Positions 1 through 8,900 of a stretch of DNA of 10,354 nt are shown piece by piece. Each line of letters starts with the position of its first letter. Positions within the stretch are counted from its first letter, which is position 1. The position numbers and the translations under genes are program-made. The DNA is from Mariaggregatimicrobium sp964498785 (lineage in GTDB: Bacteria > Zhuqueibacterota > Zhuqueibacteria > Thermofontimicrobiales > Thiofontviventaceae). The notes under the pieces were generated by a model. That model did no database searches and was not told the DNA's origin. It was given only the letters and a program-made list of their open reading frames with translations. The stretch is from contig CAZCJL010000181.1 of NCBI GenBank assembly GCA_964498785.1, positions 1 through 10,354 of the forward strand. The letters run 5' to 3'.

Positions 1-200
1 TAAAGAGAATCCGAAAGCTTTGATGCACACCATCAATTATTGAATGGATACAAACGAGAGGCTTTAACTTGATAATTTTTAATCATCATAAAAACAAATA
101 GCGGACGAAAAATATAGGTCCGATTTCTTAATATGTACAACTTTTCCAAGATTTCAAGCTAAATTTTCCGAACGATTAAAGCCTCCTAATCATTATATAA
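1..200. other. AT-rich non-coding left edge
   Basis: No convincing gene is visible on either strand: reading frames are short and none combines a start with a ribosome binding site. The minus strand carries an AGGAGG (181-186 region), but no usable start codon follows at normal spacing. The stretch holds a 10-base perfect inverted repeat, GAGGCTTTAA at 58-67 and its complement at 176-185, 108 bases apart. A plus-strand gene may end just left of the window, which would fit the orientation of the downstream terminator. That is a guess. Confidence 0.5.
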
Positions 201-236
201 CCCTGCCGGAATTTCTCGATCCCGGCAGGGCTTTTT
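201..236 (+). terminator. Rho-independent terminator, possibly bidirectional
   Basis: CCCTGCCGG at 201-209 pairs perfectly with CCGGCAGGG at 222-230 around a 12-base loop, and CTTTTT follows directly at 231-236 on the plus strand. The T-run orientation makes it a textbook terminator for transcription entering from the left. Read on the minus strand, the same hairpin lies about 35 bases beyond the stop codon of the beta-helix gene and is followed by a weaker TTATATAAT tract. It probably also closes the minus-strand receptor/beta-helix transcript. Confidence 0.85.
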
Positions 237-270
237 CTCACAAAGCCGCTATGATACATCTACCTGACAT

Positions 271-1953
271 TTATTTCACCAGGAGCATTTTCCTGGTCAT
301 TGTTAAATCATCGGCTTTGAGCTGATAAAAATAAACGCCTGTCGTGGCAACTCTTCCGGTCAAATCCCGTCCGTCCCAATTTACCTGATGGCTGCCGGCA
401 TTCTGCTGTCCGTTGACCAGATCGGCAACTTTCTGACCGATAGTATTGTACACGGTTAATGTCACTTTTGCAGTATTGGGCAGCGTATAAGAAATCGACG
501 TCGTTGGATTAAACGGATTTGGATAATTCTGAGCTAATTCAAAAGCCGACGGCACCTGGTCGCGATTGTTAGCAACGCCGGTTGACTGGTCTTCCCATTC
601 CTGTTTCTTTTCCGGGAACCAGTTCAAATCGCCAGCCGGAAAACCGGCAGCGCCGGTGTACGCATTCAGATCGGTCGTGAAAGAGCAGTCGAATGTTTCA
701 TCAAAATACTGATAGGGTTTACGATCGAAATCATCTGTCTCACGATTGAAATTAGTGGTCACCTTTGTCTTGTTACCGCCGTTCGGACTGCGGTACCATT
801 CAGCCATCGCGATCATCGGTTCCGGTCTGTCACCCAGTGTTACCAGTTCTTTTACAAATGCAGATGAAGCAGCATCGCCCAATTTGCCCACGATATGATC
901 CGTAAGCGGAGCGCCTTCACCTTTGAAACCGGGATCATTTGCATGGGCATCATAAAATGCCTGCACTGCATCACTGACAGAATAGTAGTTTCCGCTGACT
1001 GTCCATTCCGTGGTGTCATTGGGAACCGAGAAAATCCAGTTCATTTTGCCACCACCGTATTCATCCAGCTCGCCGCTTTCATCGAACTCGGACTGGCGCA
1101 CCGCATCGGAGTCTTCGCCGGCAATAAATGTATCTACGAATAAATTATTGGTGATGTCTACTTTGTCGCCGACCCATCCCAATGCCAGCGTGCCATGATA
1201 GGACATTCCGTTCACCAGCGTATTGTGATCGAAGATCAGGTTCTTGATGCTTGCTGTGCTCGATCTGTGACGGATGACCCGGTCCTGAAAATTCACGAAT
1301 GTGTTATTAACGAAAATCGCCGAATCACAGGAAGTATCTCTGAAATCGACTCCTTTACCGGCTCCGAAATTAGACCGCCCCAAATCACCCATGTTGGCGA
1401 AAATCGAGTTTGTAATTTTCACAACTCGGGTTGCATATTGCGTTCGAAGTATCTGACCGCGGGTTTGCGTGATCAAACAGTTATCAATCACGACATCGAA
1501 GCCCGGCGCATCGCTTCGAAAAATACCACCGGGAATATTACCAATATCATTGATATTCGGATCTTCTGATTCGAAGAAACCGACAATGATCAAATCCTTC
1601 AGCCAGAGATCTTCGCGCATTCTGCTCATTTCACTTGGAAAGCTGGCAGTGGCAGTGTTGGTAATCATGTAAATAACTGCTCGCTTGCCTTCGCCTTCCT
1701 GAGATTTTATACGAAGCGCCCAGCCATCGTTCACAAGACGCTCATTCAAAAAATACATTCCCCCTCTTTCCAGGACGTACACCCGGTCCAGATCGGCTCT
1801 TTCTCCCGTCGCTGTTGTGTCACCATAGATGTGATCATTTAAAAAATCGTCTCCGGATGTCGGCGCCGGAATGAATAATTCTTCGGCAGAGACAAAAGCC
1901 GGGATTAACATCAGCATGGAAAGTGCTACAACTAAGTATCGTACGTTTTTCAT
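271..1953 (-). CDS. Secreted right-handed beta-helix protein with T9SS-like sorting tail
   Basis: A 560-residue exported protein of unknown activity. Residues 1-23 are a signal peptide with probable cleavage at VSA/EE. From about 55 to 330 there are repeated short strands of the form V.I.N..F (VIDNCLI, VKITNSIF, AIFVNNTF, LIFDHNTL, VDITNNLF, WTVSGNYY), the ladder expected of a parallel beta-helix such as those of pectate-lyase-like families. Residues 380-460 include a GDLNWFPE motif. Residues 471-560 form a FlgD-like Ig/T9SS tail (FELAQNYPNPFNPTT, then GVYFYQL and KMLLVK), implying export by T9SS and attachment at the cell surface or release. The start has AGGAGG at 1959-1964, five bases upstream. 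It lies 75 bases downstream of the receptor gene with no terminator between, so co-transcription is likely. A polysaccharide lyase or glycan-binding role is plausible, but I cannot identify catalytic residues; an adhesin is an alternative. Confidence 0.88.
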   Translation of the reverse strand: MKNVRYLVVALSMLMLIPAFVSAEELFIPAPTSGDDFLNDHIYGDTTATGERADLDRVYVLERGGMYFLNERLVNDGWALRIKSQEGEGKRAVIYMITNTATASFPSEMSRMREDLWLKDLIIVGFFESEDPNINDIGNIPGGIFRSDAPGFDVVIDNCLITQTRGQILRTQYATRVVKITNSIFANMGDLGRSNFGAGKGVDFRDTSCDSAIFVNNTFVNFQDRVIRHRSSTASIKNLIFDHNTLVNGMSYHGTLALGWVGDKVDITNNLFVDTFIAGEDSDAVRQSEFDESGELDEYGGGKMNWIFSVPNDTTEWTVSGNYYSVSDAVQAFYDAHANDPGFKGEGAPLTDHIVGKLGDAASSAFVKELVTLGDRPEPMIAMAEWYRSPNGGNKTKVTTNFNRETDDFDRKPYQYFDETFDCSFTTDLNAYTGAAGFPAGDLNWFPEKKQEWEDQSTGVANNRDQVPSAFELAQNYPNPFNPTTSISYTLPNTAKVTLTVYNTIGQKVADLVNGQQNAGSHQVNWDGRDLTGRVATTGVYFYQLKADDLTMTRKMLLVK

Positions 1954-2028
1954 GCCTACCTCCTAATTTTGTTAATGGATGTTTGATTAATTAATGGTTA
2001 TAACTCACTACATAATGCCAACTACTTA

Positions 2029-5000
2029 TTACAGCGTTATTCGTAAACCGATATCACCGGACAGACCATATTTTTCGGTTTCGTTAATCAGATTCCAGCC
2101 GGTGACCCGGTTGATAATCGATGTGCCTTCTTCGATATTCGTTAAGTTATTCAAATTCATCATGAGAGAAATGTGCTGCGTCAACTGGTATTTCACAGCC
2201 AGATCCCAGCGGGTGAATGCAATTTGTGCTGTATCCGTTCTGCGGTCTGCTGAAAATGTCTCATTAAATTCACCCTGATGAAACATCGAAAGTCGCGCGG
2301 AAAATCCACCGATATCATATCCGATAGCAAAGTTGCCGAAAAACTCCGGCTGTCCCGGCAGCTTCTGTTTCTTCTGCTCCAGAACATACGTGTAATCCTT
2401 GATCTTCCATGGCAGCCCGACGTCCTTTTCAAATTCGACAGATCGCGTCGACGGAATGTATGTTTCAGACCTGATAAATGATAAATTATAACTGAGCACG
2501 ATATTACTCAGCAATCCGGGCAGAAATCTCAAATTCGTCTGATGCTCGATTTCCAGTCCCCACACATGCGTCGGTTTTTTAGAATTATAGGGGTATGTTA
2601 AAATGAAGTCGATGTCTTTCCACGACGCAGGCACATCGTAGCCGATATCGCCAAAACCGAGCGTATCGATATCCGTGCCTTTGCGGAATGCCAGCTCGTC
2701 CATCAGGTGGTACATATCTTTAATATCTTTGTAAAATGCAGACACAGAAAAAAGTCCGATTTTGTTATTGAACACCGATGTATTCAACTCAAAATTCCAG
2801 GCTTTGGCTGCCTTCAGATTGGGATTGCCGATGATCAGCGAATTTCCGCTGTAGAACGTGCCCTGTTTTCTGGCAACATAATTTTCCAGCCTGTGATTAA
2901 AATCCGGTCGCGCCAATGCCTTGTACGCCGCCAGCCGAATATTCATGAACCCGGTCGGTCGGAACGTCAAATGGAAATTCGGCAAAACAACCGTCTCTTT
3001 GTGCACCGCCGAAGTATCCCGGATCGAACCTTTGGGAACCGGGAATCCGGATAGATCGCCCGGAGAATAACGGGAGGCATAATCGTTGTCTTCCTGCTCG
3101 ACGCGAACACCGGCGATAAAAGTCACATCCTGTCCTAAATTCAGCGTATTCATCAGATAGGTTGCGGCAATCCGCTCGTCGATGTCATAGAAAGTGGCGT
3201 CTGGCTCCAGATTTCGCTCATATTCGGGATCCTGCCCTTCGGGATTGCGCACGCCATTCTTGTTCAATCGCCACCAGTCGCGCAGCGCATCGCGATCTAT
3301 CAGCGGATATAACCGATATTTGTCATACACGTCCCTGTCTCTCGCAGACGTCCCCAGAAAATTCGTGACCAGCACCTGTCCACCGCTCATTTGCAGATCA
3401 TCGAACGAACCGGCTAACTGTTTTTCAACGACAGTGCCGTCTGCCAGTCTGGTGTACCAGCGATATTGCTGTACATAATATGGCGAGAAAAGCTCAGACC
3501 GGGAACGGGACCGCGATTTGGTCCGATATTTCCCGCCGATCTTAAGCGTACCGGAAAGCTTCTTGCTCAATGAATAATCCCGTTCAAGATTCAGATAAGC
3601 GGTTTTCTCGGTATCATCATTTTTTTCGCCGCGAAAGAACGCGGTATTCAGGTACGCTTTTTCAAAATTATTGACAGCGTACGAAATGATCTTTTCCGGC
3701 GGACCTTTTCGATATTGCGGATCGATTCGACCCATTCCCGAAACCGCAACTTCATTTTCCGAATCCCATTCAGAAGGCTCCAGGAAAGTAATGTCGAAAT
3801 CATACGGGTAATCGGATTCTGAACGCGCATAAGAGGCGCTCCATTCCGATTTCAATCCCCAGAAATAATTTTCGCCACGAATGAGACTATTGAAGGTGGA
3901 AATTTTCTGCTCCCGGTCACGGGCGCTGTATTCCAGATCGTTGTCACCGGTAAGTGCGTAATTTCGCTGGTAATCGATAAAATCGCGGTTAGTTTTGTTG
4001 TAGATATTATTGATGCGGATCGTGCCGCCGTCAGGGGTGTTGATATCCATCAGCGCGCTGAAGCCCTGTCGCTTCCTGATCTCGTCGGTATAATTGAGGA
4101 CGATGTTGGTCATCGCGTAATCTTTACCGTCGTTAATTGTACGCACATCCCAATCGAGATCGGTTTGCTCGCGGCTGCGATCACGCCGTTCAAGGTTGCC
4201 GGAAAGCTGAACTCCCAGTACATCATTAAAAAAGCGCTCGCCATAGCGCACGGTGAAATCATACTGATTATAACTGTTATCCATTTCATTATAAGAGCCG
4301 GTGAGATCAGCTCGGATAAATCGTTCATCCGGGGCTTTTTTCGTGACCAGATTCACGGCACCTGCGATCGCGTCGGCATCTTTGTCCGGGGTCAGAGCCT
4401 TGTATAGCTCCACTCCTGCCAGCGATCCCTGGGAGATCGTGCTCAAATCGACCCCGCGGGCGTCGGGATCTGTTGGCGCCAGCCGCACGCCGTCAACTGT
4501 AATCATGGAAAATTTATCGCTCAAACCACGCAGCACGATCTTGTTCGCCTCGCCGCCAGAGCGCTGCACCGAAACACCCGGCAACCGTCCGATGGATTCA
4601 GCGGCATTGGCATCCGGCAACTCCTGAATTTTCTCCTCGGATACTACATTAATGATCGTGTTGGAGGTTATCTGCTGGTTGATCGCAGCTGCCTGTCCTT
4701 CTGCCTGCGCCGTGACAGTAATCGAAGCGCCTTCGTAAACATCGAGCGTCAATTTGGCGCTGATCTCTGTCGTCTTGCCCTGTTCAATGCGTACCGGAAG
4801 ATCGTTCGTGCGGTAGCCGATGTAGGAAATCCTCAGCGTATACATCCCTGGCGGTACTCTCTCAATACGGTATTCTCCCTCAAGATCCGTTGCGCTTCCA
4901 AGAGCAGTTCCCAGAATATAGACATTTGCCCCGATGAGCGCTTCCATCGTAACAGAATCGGAGACAACACCACGAATTCTCCCCTGTGCAAATGCTGCGG

Positions 5001-5055
5001 TTGCAAAAAGCACGAGCATAACCACTGTGAATCGTTTTAGTAACGAAGTGTTCAT
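2029..5055 (-). CDS. TonB-dependent outer-membrane receptor with CarboxypepD_reg-like N-domain
   Basis: A 1008-residue outer-membrane active transporter. Residues 1-24 are a signal peptide (AFAQ). Residues 25-105 form a carboxypeptidase-regulatory-like beta-sandwich (GVVSDSVTMEALIGANVYI; GEYRIERVPPGMYTLRISYIGY). A TonB-box-like SITVTAQ lies at 111-117. The plug spans about 130-245, with LPDANAAESIGRLPGVSVQR, then VLRGL, ITVDGVRLAPTDPDARG and a closing AGAVNLVTKKAP. This pattern resembles the TonB-Xanth-Caul receptor subfamily more than SusC. The remainder is a beta-barrel rich in aromatic strands and charged loops, ending in GLSGDIGLRITL. The terminal residue is leucine, not the commoner phenylalanine. 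AGAGGG at 5062-5067 sits six bases before the ATG. No SusD partner is present. The substrate cannot be read from sequence; an oligosaccharide is suggested by the neighbouring beta-helix protein and propeller sensor. Confidence 0.93.
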   Translation of the reverse strand: MNTSLLKRFTVVMLVLFATAAFAQGRIRGVVSDSVTMEALIGANVYILGTALGSATDLEGEYRIERVPPGMYTLRISYIGYRTNDLPVRIEQGKTTEISAKLTLDVYEGASITVTAQAEGQAAAINQQITSNTIINVVSEEKIQELPDANAAESIGRLPGVSVQRSGGEANKIVLRGLSDKFSMITVDGVRLAPTDPDARGVDLSTISQGSLAGVELYKALTPDKDADAIAGAVNLVTKKAPDERFIRADLTGSYNEMDNSYNQYDFTVRYGERFFNDVLGVQLSGNLERRDRSREQTDLDWDVRTINDGKDYAMTNIVLNYTDEIRKRQGFSALMDINTPDGGTIRINNIYNKTNRDFIDYQRNYALTGDNDLEYSARDREQKISTFNSLIRGENYFWGLKSEWSASYARSESDYPYDFDITFLEPSEWDSENEVAVSGMGRIDPQYRKGPPEKIISYAVNNFEKAYLNTAFFRGEKNDDTEKTAYLNLERDYSLSKKLSGTLKIGGKYRTKSRSRSRSELFSPYYVQQYRWYTRLADGTVVEKQLAGSFDDLQMSGGQVLVTNFLGTSARDRDVYDKYRLYPLIDRDALRDWWRLNKNGVRNPEGQDPEYERNLEPDATFYDIDERIAATYLMNTLNLGQDVTFIAGVRVEQEDNDYASRYSPGDLSGFPVPKGSIRDTSAVHKETVVLPNFHLTFRPTGFMNIRLAAYKALARPDFNHRLENYVARKQGTFYSGNSLIIGNPNLKAAKAWNFELNTSVFNNKIGLFSVSAFYKDIKDMYHLMDELAFRKGTDIDTLGFGDIGYDVPASWKDIDFILTYPYNSKKPTHVWGLEIEHQTNLRFLPGLLSNIVLSYNLSFIRSETYIPSTRSVEFEKDVGLPWKIKDYTYVLEQKKQKLPGQPEFFGNFAIGYDIGGFSARLSMFHQGEFNETFSADRRTDTAQIAFTRWDLAVKYQLTQHISLMMNLNNLTNIEEGTSIINRVTGWNLINETEKYGLSGDIGLRITL

Positions 5056-5141
5056 AACTTTCCCTCTTCATTGTTAATAAATTTAATATTGATTCAATGC
5101 AGAGATGCCACTTTTTCTATCATTTGTTCACTTTAACAATT

Positions 5142-5540
5142 TCAAGTTTCTTTTTGAGTTACTATCGATTTGGCTCGCTTTTGAAGGAATTTTTTAATCG
5201 CTTTCGTTAATCGTTCCTGCTTCACAGGTTTTTGTAAATAATCTATGGCATTATAATTACCTGCCTGATGCAGCCTGTCGCCATAGCCGGAAATGAAAAT
5301 AATGTCAAAATTAATATCAACTTTTTCCAGCATATCGAAACCGGACAAACCGGGCATGCATATATCAAGAAATATCAAATCAGGTTGGACTACTTTCAGA
5401 AGATCAATCGCTTCCAAAGCATTGGACGCTTCCGCAACAACTTCGAATTCGTTGAAAGAACTCAGCATTCTTTCCAGCTCAGCTCGGATCAGCCATTCGT
5501 CGTCTATAATGAGAACTTTTAGAGGATTTTTTATTTTCAT
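5142..5540 (-). CDS. Stand-alone receiver-domain response regulator
   Basis: A 132-residue CheY-like protein consisting of one receiver domain. The acidic pocket D13-D14 (IIDDEW), phospho-acceptor D59 (FLDICMPG), switch S84 (FISGYG) and conserved K104 (LQKPVK) are all present, so it should be phosphorylatable. The DDEWL start and the KPVKQERLTKAIKKFLQ exit helix closely match the receiver of the LytTR regulator at the right end of the locus. Here the protein stops after the linker (RAKSIVTQKET) and has no DNA-binding domain. The 86 bases before the receptor gene hold no obvious LytTR remnant. It is divergent from the sensor kinase and upstream of the receptor gene on the same strand, so it could be co-transcribed with it. 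No good Shine-Dalgarno precedes the ATG; the leader is A-rich. Its role could be phosphate sink, competitor or protein-protein output, which is inference. Confidence 0.9.
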   Translation of the reverse strand: MKIKNPLKVLIIDDEWLIRAELERMLSSFNEFEVVAEASNALEAIDLLKVVQPDLIFLDICMPGLSGFDMLEKVDINFDIIFISGYGDRLHQAGNYNAIDYLQKPVKQERLTKAIKKFLQKRAKSIVTQKET

Positions 5541-5603
5541 TTTTCGATTCTGTAAGTATTATGTTCAAGTTTAAAAAATAAACATTAAAAAAGCAATAAA
5601 ATC

Positions 5604-5638
5604 TGTGTAAGCGGCAACATGGTTGTTTAAGCGGTAAA
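5604..5638. repeat. Two-copy direct repeat, 20-base period, candidate operator
   Basis: Two 15-base copies of TGTKTAAGCGGYAAM begin at 5604 and 5624, sharing the core TAAGCGG (5608-5614 and 5628-5634) and differing at three positions. A start-to-start distance of 20 bases is close to two helical turns, so both copies face the same side of DNA. LytTR-type regulators are known to bind paired direct repeats about two turns apart, which makes the LytTR protein of this locus the obvious candidate. The repeat lies 64-98 bases upstream of the receiver-gene ATG. Confidence 0.45.
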
Positions 5639-5657
5639 AATCTCTGTCAGTTTTTAG

Positions 5658-5669
5658 AATACCGGTATT
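5658..5669. promoter_or_regulatory. Perfect 12-base palindrome, candidate binding site
   Basis: AATACCGGTATT is perfectly self-complementary and stands alone in AT-rich surroundings between the direct repeat and the promoter-like pair. Symmetry of this kind suits a dimeric DNA-binding protein. A palindrome of this length could occur by chance in a 450-base region roughly once in ten such regions, so the call is tentative. Confidence 0.25.
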
Positions 5670-5711
5670 TCTGAGATAATTCAAATAAATCTGTAAAAAA
5701 TAAAATTTATA

Positions 5712-5741
5712 TTGATTGAAATTTAAAAAATGTTATCTTTA
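5712..5741 (+). promoter_or_regulatory. Candidate promoter for the sensor kinase gene
   Basis: TTGATT at 5712-5717 and TATCTT at 5734-5739 are separated by 16 bases, each matching four of six bases of the vegetative sigma-70 consensus. The same bases also read as TTG, 19 bases, TATCTTTA, near the Bacteroidota-type TTTG/TAnnTTTG promoter. If used, the kinase mRNA would carry a leader of roughly 245 bases containing the dyads at 5759-5780 and 5879-5896. A promoter nearer the gene cannot be excluded. Confidence 0.35.
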
Positions 5742-5758
5742 ATGAATGTGGCAAAATA

Positions 5759-5780
5759 GTCCGCATGCTGGCGGACGTCC
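5759..5780. repeat. Overlapping GC dyads in the presumed kinase leader
   Basis: GTCCGC (5759-5764) pairs with GCGGAC (5771-5776) across a six-base loop, and the second arm overlaps the palindrome GGACGTCC (5773-5780). The block is flanked by direct copies of AAAATAG at 5753-5759 and 5782-5788. It is an abrupt GC-rich island in AT-rich DNA, just downstream of the candidate promoter. It could be an operator, or an RNA hairpin at the start of the leader. Confidence 0.3.
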
Positions 5781-5989
5781 GAAAATAGCACTGCAATTTA
5801 TCGCCGGGAATTAACGCAAAAAACGAAACAGAGTCATGTGAGGACGATTAAAAAAATTCAGTTGTCCCTTTCGGTACTCAATTTTCCCATAAATTGGTGG
5901 GCTATTTTCAATTGTCGCTGACGGGACATCTGTGGTAACTCAAACTATTTCATTTAAAAATCATTGATGCGATTTACTTTGGAATAATT

Positions 5990-8900
5990 ATGAAATTTTC
6001 GGTTTCGTTTAAAAGACAAATGCTCATTTTCGTACTCTTGATTTTCATCTCCCCCCTCTTCTCTCAGGAATATCAAATCAAATTCGATCATCTCACCATC
6101 GATCAGGGATTGTCGCACTCAAAGGTAAATTGCATTTATCAGGATAGCCGGGGCTTCCTTTGGTTTGGCACCAACGAAGGCTTGAACCGCTACGATGGTT
6201 ACGATTTTACGGTTTTTCAAAAAGAGCCCAATCAGGATGAAGGGCTATCGGCGAATCTGATTCGTTGCATCATCGAAGATAGAAACGGTTTGATGTGGAT
6301 CGGCACCGAAGCCGGCGGTGTGAACATTTACGACCGCAAAAAGAACGCATTTCATCATTTTAAAAGTGATTCGGCGTCCGATCTCCGGATCAGCGATAAC
6401 GATGTAAACTGGATTGTGGAAGACAATCATGGCTATATCTGGCTCGGGACCGGCAGAGGGATCGACCGCATCGATCTGACAGCTTTGGAAGTAAAAAACT
6501 ATCTGCTGCACCCGGAAACGAAACAGCCGGAACTCAATGAAGTGAGCGTGATGTACATCGAAGATTCCGGCAAATTCTGGATCGGTACTTTCAGCAGCGG
6601 GCTGATCCTCTTCAATCCTGAAAATGATAAATTTGCCAATTTTCAACATGACCGGAACGATCCTTCTACAGTCAGCGACAATGATATTCGTTCTATTTAC
6701 AAAGACATGAACGGCAATTTGTGGATCGGCACTTATAGTGGCGGGCTGAATTTATTTAATCGGAAAACTGGTGGTTTCACACAATACTATTTCGACAAAG
6801 ATATTCCCGAAACCCGCTCGATCAAGGCGATACTTGATTTCGGCGATGGCACGCTCTGGGTTGGTACCCGCAGCGGCTTATATCTATTTGATCCGAAAAG
6901 CGGCACGTTCGAACGCTATGTCTACGATCCCAATAATGCATATAGCATCAGCCAGAATAATATCATGGCGATTTTCAGGGATCGCCGTGGAGATATCTGG
7001 ATCGGCACCTGGGGCGGCGTGAATTATCGAAGCACGATCAAGAGCAAATTCCTGCATTTACGGGCGGATGCCAAAAATCCGAAGCACCTGAATCACTCCG
7101 TTGTCTATGCCATTCTGGAAGACCGCCACCGGAATTTATGGTTTGGCACCGAAGAAGGCGGCGTGAATTTCCTGAACCGGAAAACCGGAACATTTCGCTA
7201 TTACAAATACGATCCCGAAAATCCGTCGAGCTTAAGCTCGGCGAACATCAAGGCATTAGTGGAAGACCGCCGCGGCAATATCTGGATCGGAACCTATCAG
7301 GGCGGCGTCAACATACTGGATCCTCGCAGCGGCAAATGCATCCATTACAAGCACAATCCTGCCGATCCCGGCAGTTTATCCGATGATGATGTATTCGCGA
7401 TATTGATCGATTCGGATGACATCGTCTGGATCGGAACCAATGGCGGCGGACTGAACCGGTTTGACCCGAAAAAACAGCGGTTCGTGCGCTATAAATTCGA
7501 AGGTGAATATTCTTTTGATGACGTGTACGCGCTGCACGAAGACAGCAACGGCACTATCTGGATGGGCGGCAATGAACGGTATGTCGGGCGTCTCGATAAA
7601 CGCAGCGGCAAGCTCCGCACGTACAAACTGAATATCGACATAAGCGGCATCGAGGTGCGCTCGATCCACGAAGATAAGAATGGCAACCTGTACTTCTGTA
7701 CTATCGGCGGCGGGCTTCACTTTTTAGATGTTGGGCAGGATACCTTTAAAATTTATTCCAAAACTAACGGGCTTTCGAGTAATATAATCCACGGAATCCT
7801 TGAAGACGCGGCGGACAATTTATGGATTAGCTCATCAAACGGACTGTCCAAACTGACACCAGCAACCGGTGATATTAAGACTTTTTATCGGGAAAATGGC
7901 ATTCAAAGCAATCAGTTTTGCTATAATGCCTTTTGCAAAACACGGGCAGGTGAATTGCTATTCGGCGGCATCAACGGCGTGACCATGTTTCAGCCGGAAG
8001 ATATAAAAGATAATACCTATCTGCCGCCGGTTGTGATCACAGATTTCAAGATTTTTAGCAAGTCGGTGAAAATCTCGGATAAAGACGGCATTTTGCAGAA
8101 TCATATCAGCGAGACAAAGGAAATATCGCTGAATTACAAACACTCGGTCATCTCGTTCGAATTTTCCGCGCTCAATTATTTCATCAGCAAACAGAACAAG
8201 TATGCGTACATTATGGAAGGATTCGACGCCGACTGGAATTATGTGAACGAGCAGCGGATCGCCACCTATACCAACCTCGATCCAGGCGAATATGTATTCC
8301 GGGTGAAAGCCGCAAATAACGATGGCTACTGGAACGAGGAAGGAGCTTCGGTGCAGATCACGATTTCACCGCCGTTCTGGAAAACGATCTGGTTTAAATT
8401 TATCTTAGCCGGTCTTATCGGACTGGTCATTTTTCATTTGATGAGCGACCAGAAGCGGCGCCGGGATATTCTGCGCGCCAATTCGCTGGCGAATCTGAAT
8501 CAGTTAAAATTATTGCGCAGCCAGATGAATCCCCATTTCCTGTTCAACGCCCTCGGCTCCATCCGTTCGATGATCCTGATCGATAAAGACCGCGCCTGGC
8601 AAATGATCAGCGAACTGTCCGAGTTCTTTCGCTATTCACTGCAAACATTCAACAAAATAGGCAGCAGCCTGGACGGTGAAATTGAAGCCGCGCACAGCTA
8701 CCTCAATATCGAAAAAATACGCTTCCGGGAATCCCTGAAAGTGACTTTCAACATCGACGATAATGCCCGGGACTGCATCGTGCCGGTGTTCACGCTGCAG
8801 CCGCTGATCGAAAATGCCATCAAACACGGCATGCAAACCAGCAAACTGCCGCTGACCATCGTGATCGATATTTCCTTCCATGAAGAGAAATTAACCATAA

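Larger units (their letters stand above)
5541..5989. promoter_or_regulatory. Divergent control region between receiver gene and sensor kinase gene
   Basis: This AT-rich stretch contains no gene: all reading frames are a few codons long. It must carry the promoters for both flanking divergent genes. The structures seen are a 20-base-period direct repeat (5604-5638), a 12-base palindrome (5658-5669), a promoter-like pair (5712-5741), a 6-base dyad next to a GGACGTCC palindrome (5759-5780), and a CAATTT/AAATTG dyad (5879-5896) nested inside TGTCCC (5863-5868) and GGGACA (5923-5928). I found no convincing promoter for the minus-strand receiver gene. The kinase ATG has only a weak GGA six bases upstream. 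Confidence 0.7.

Noticed and set aside
895..1672. Several plus-strand open frames opposite the beta-helix gene
   Set aside because: They overlap a well-supported gene on the other strand, overlap one another, lack ribosome sites and show no recognisable domain.
2193..4627. Short open frames on both strands within the receptor gene
   Set aside because: They lie wholly inside a continuous receptor coding frame with clear domain content and are arginine- or serine-rich antisense or frameshifted translations.
5056..5141. Separate promoter or decayed LytTR domain between the receiver and receptor genes
   Set aside because: I found no good -35/-10 pair and no frame resembling a LytTR fragment. 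A TTGTT/AACAA dyad at 5124-5139 is too short to interpret.
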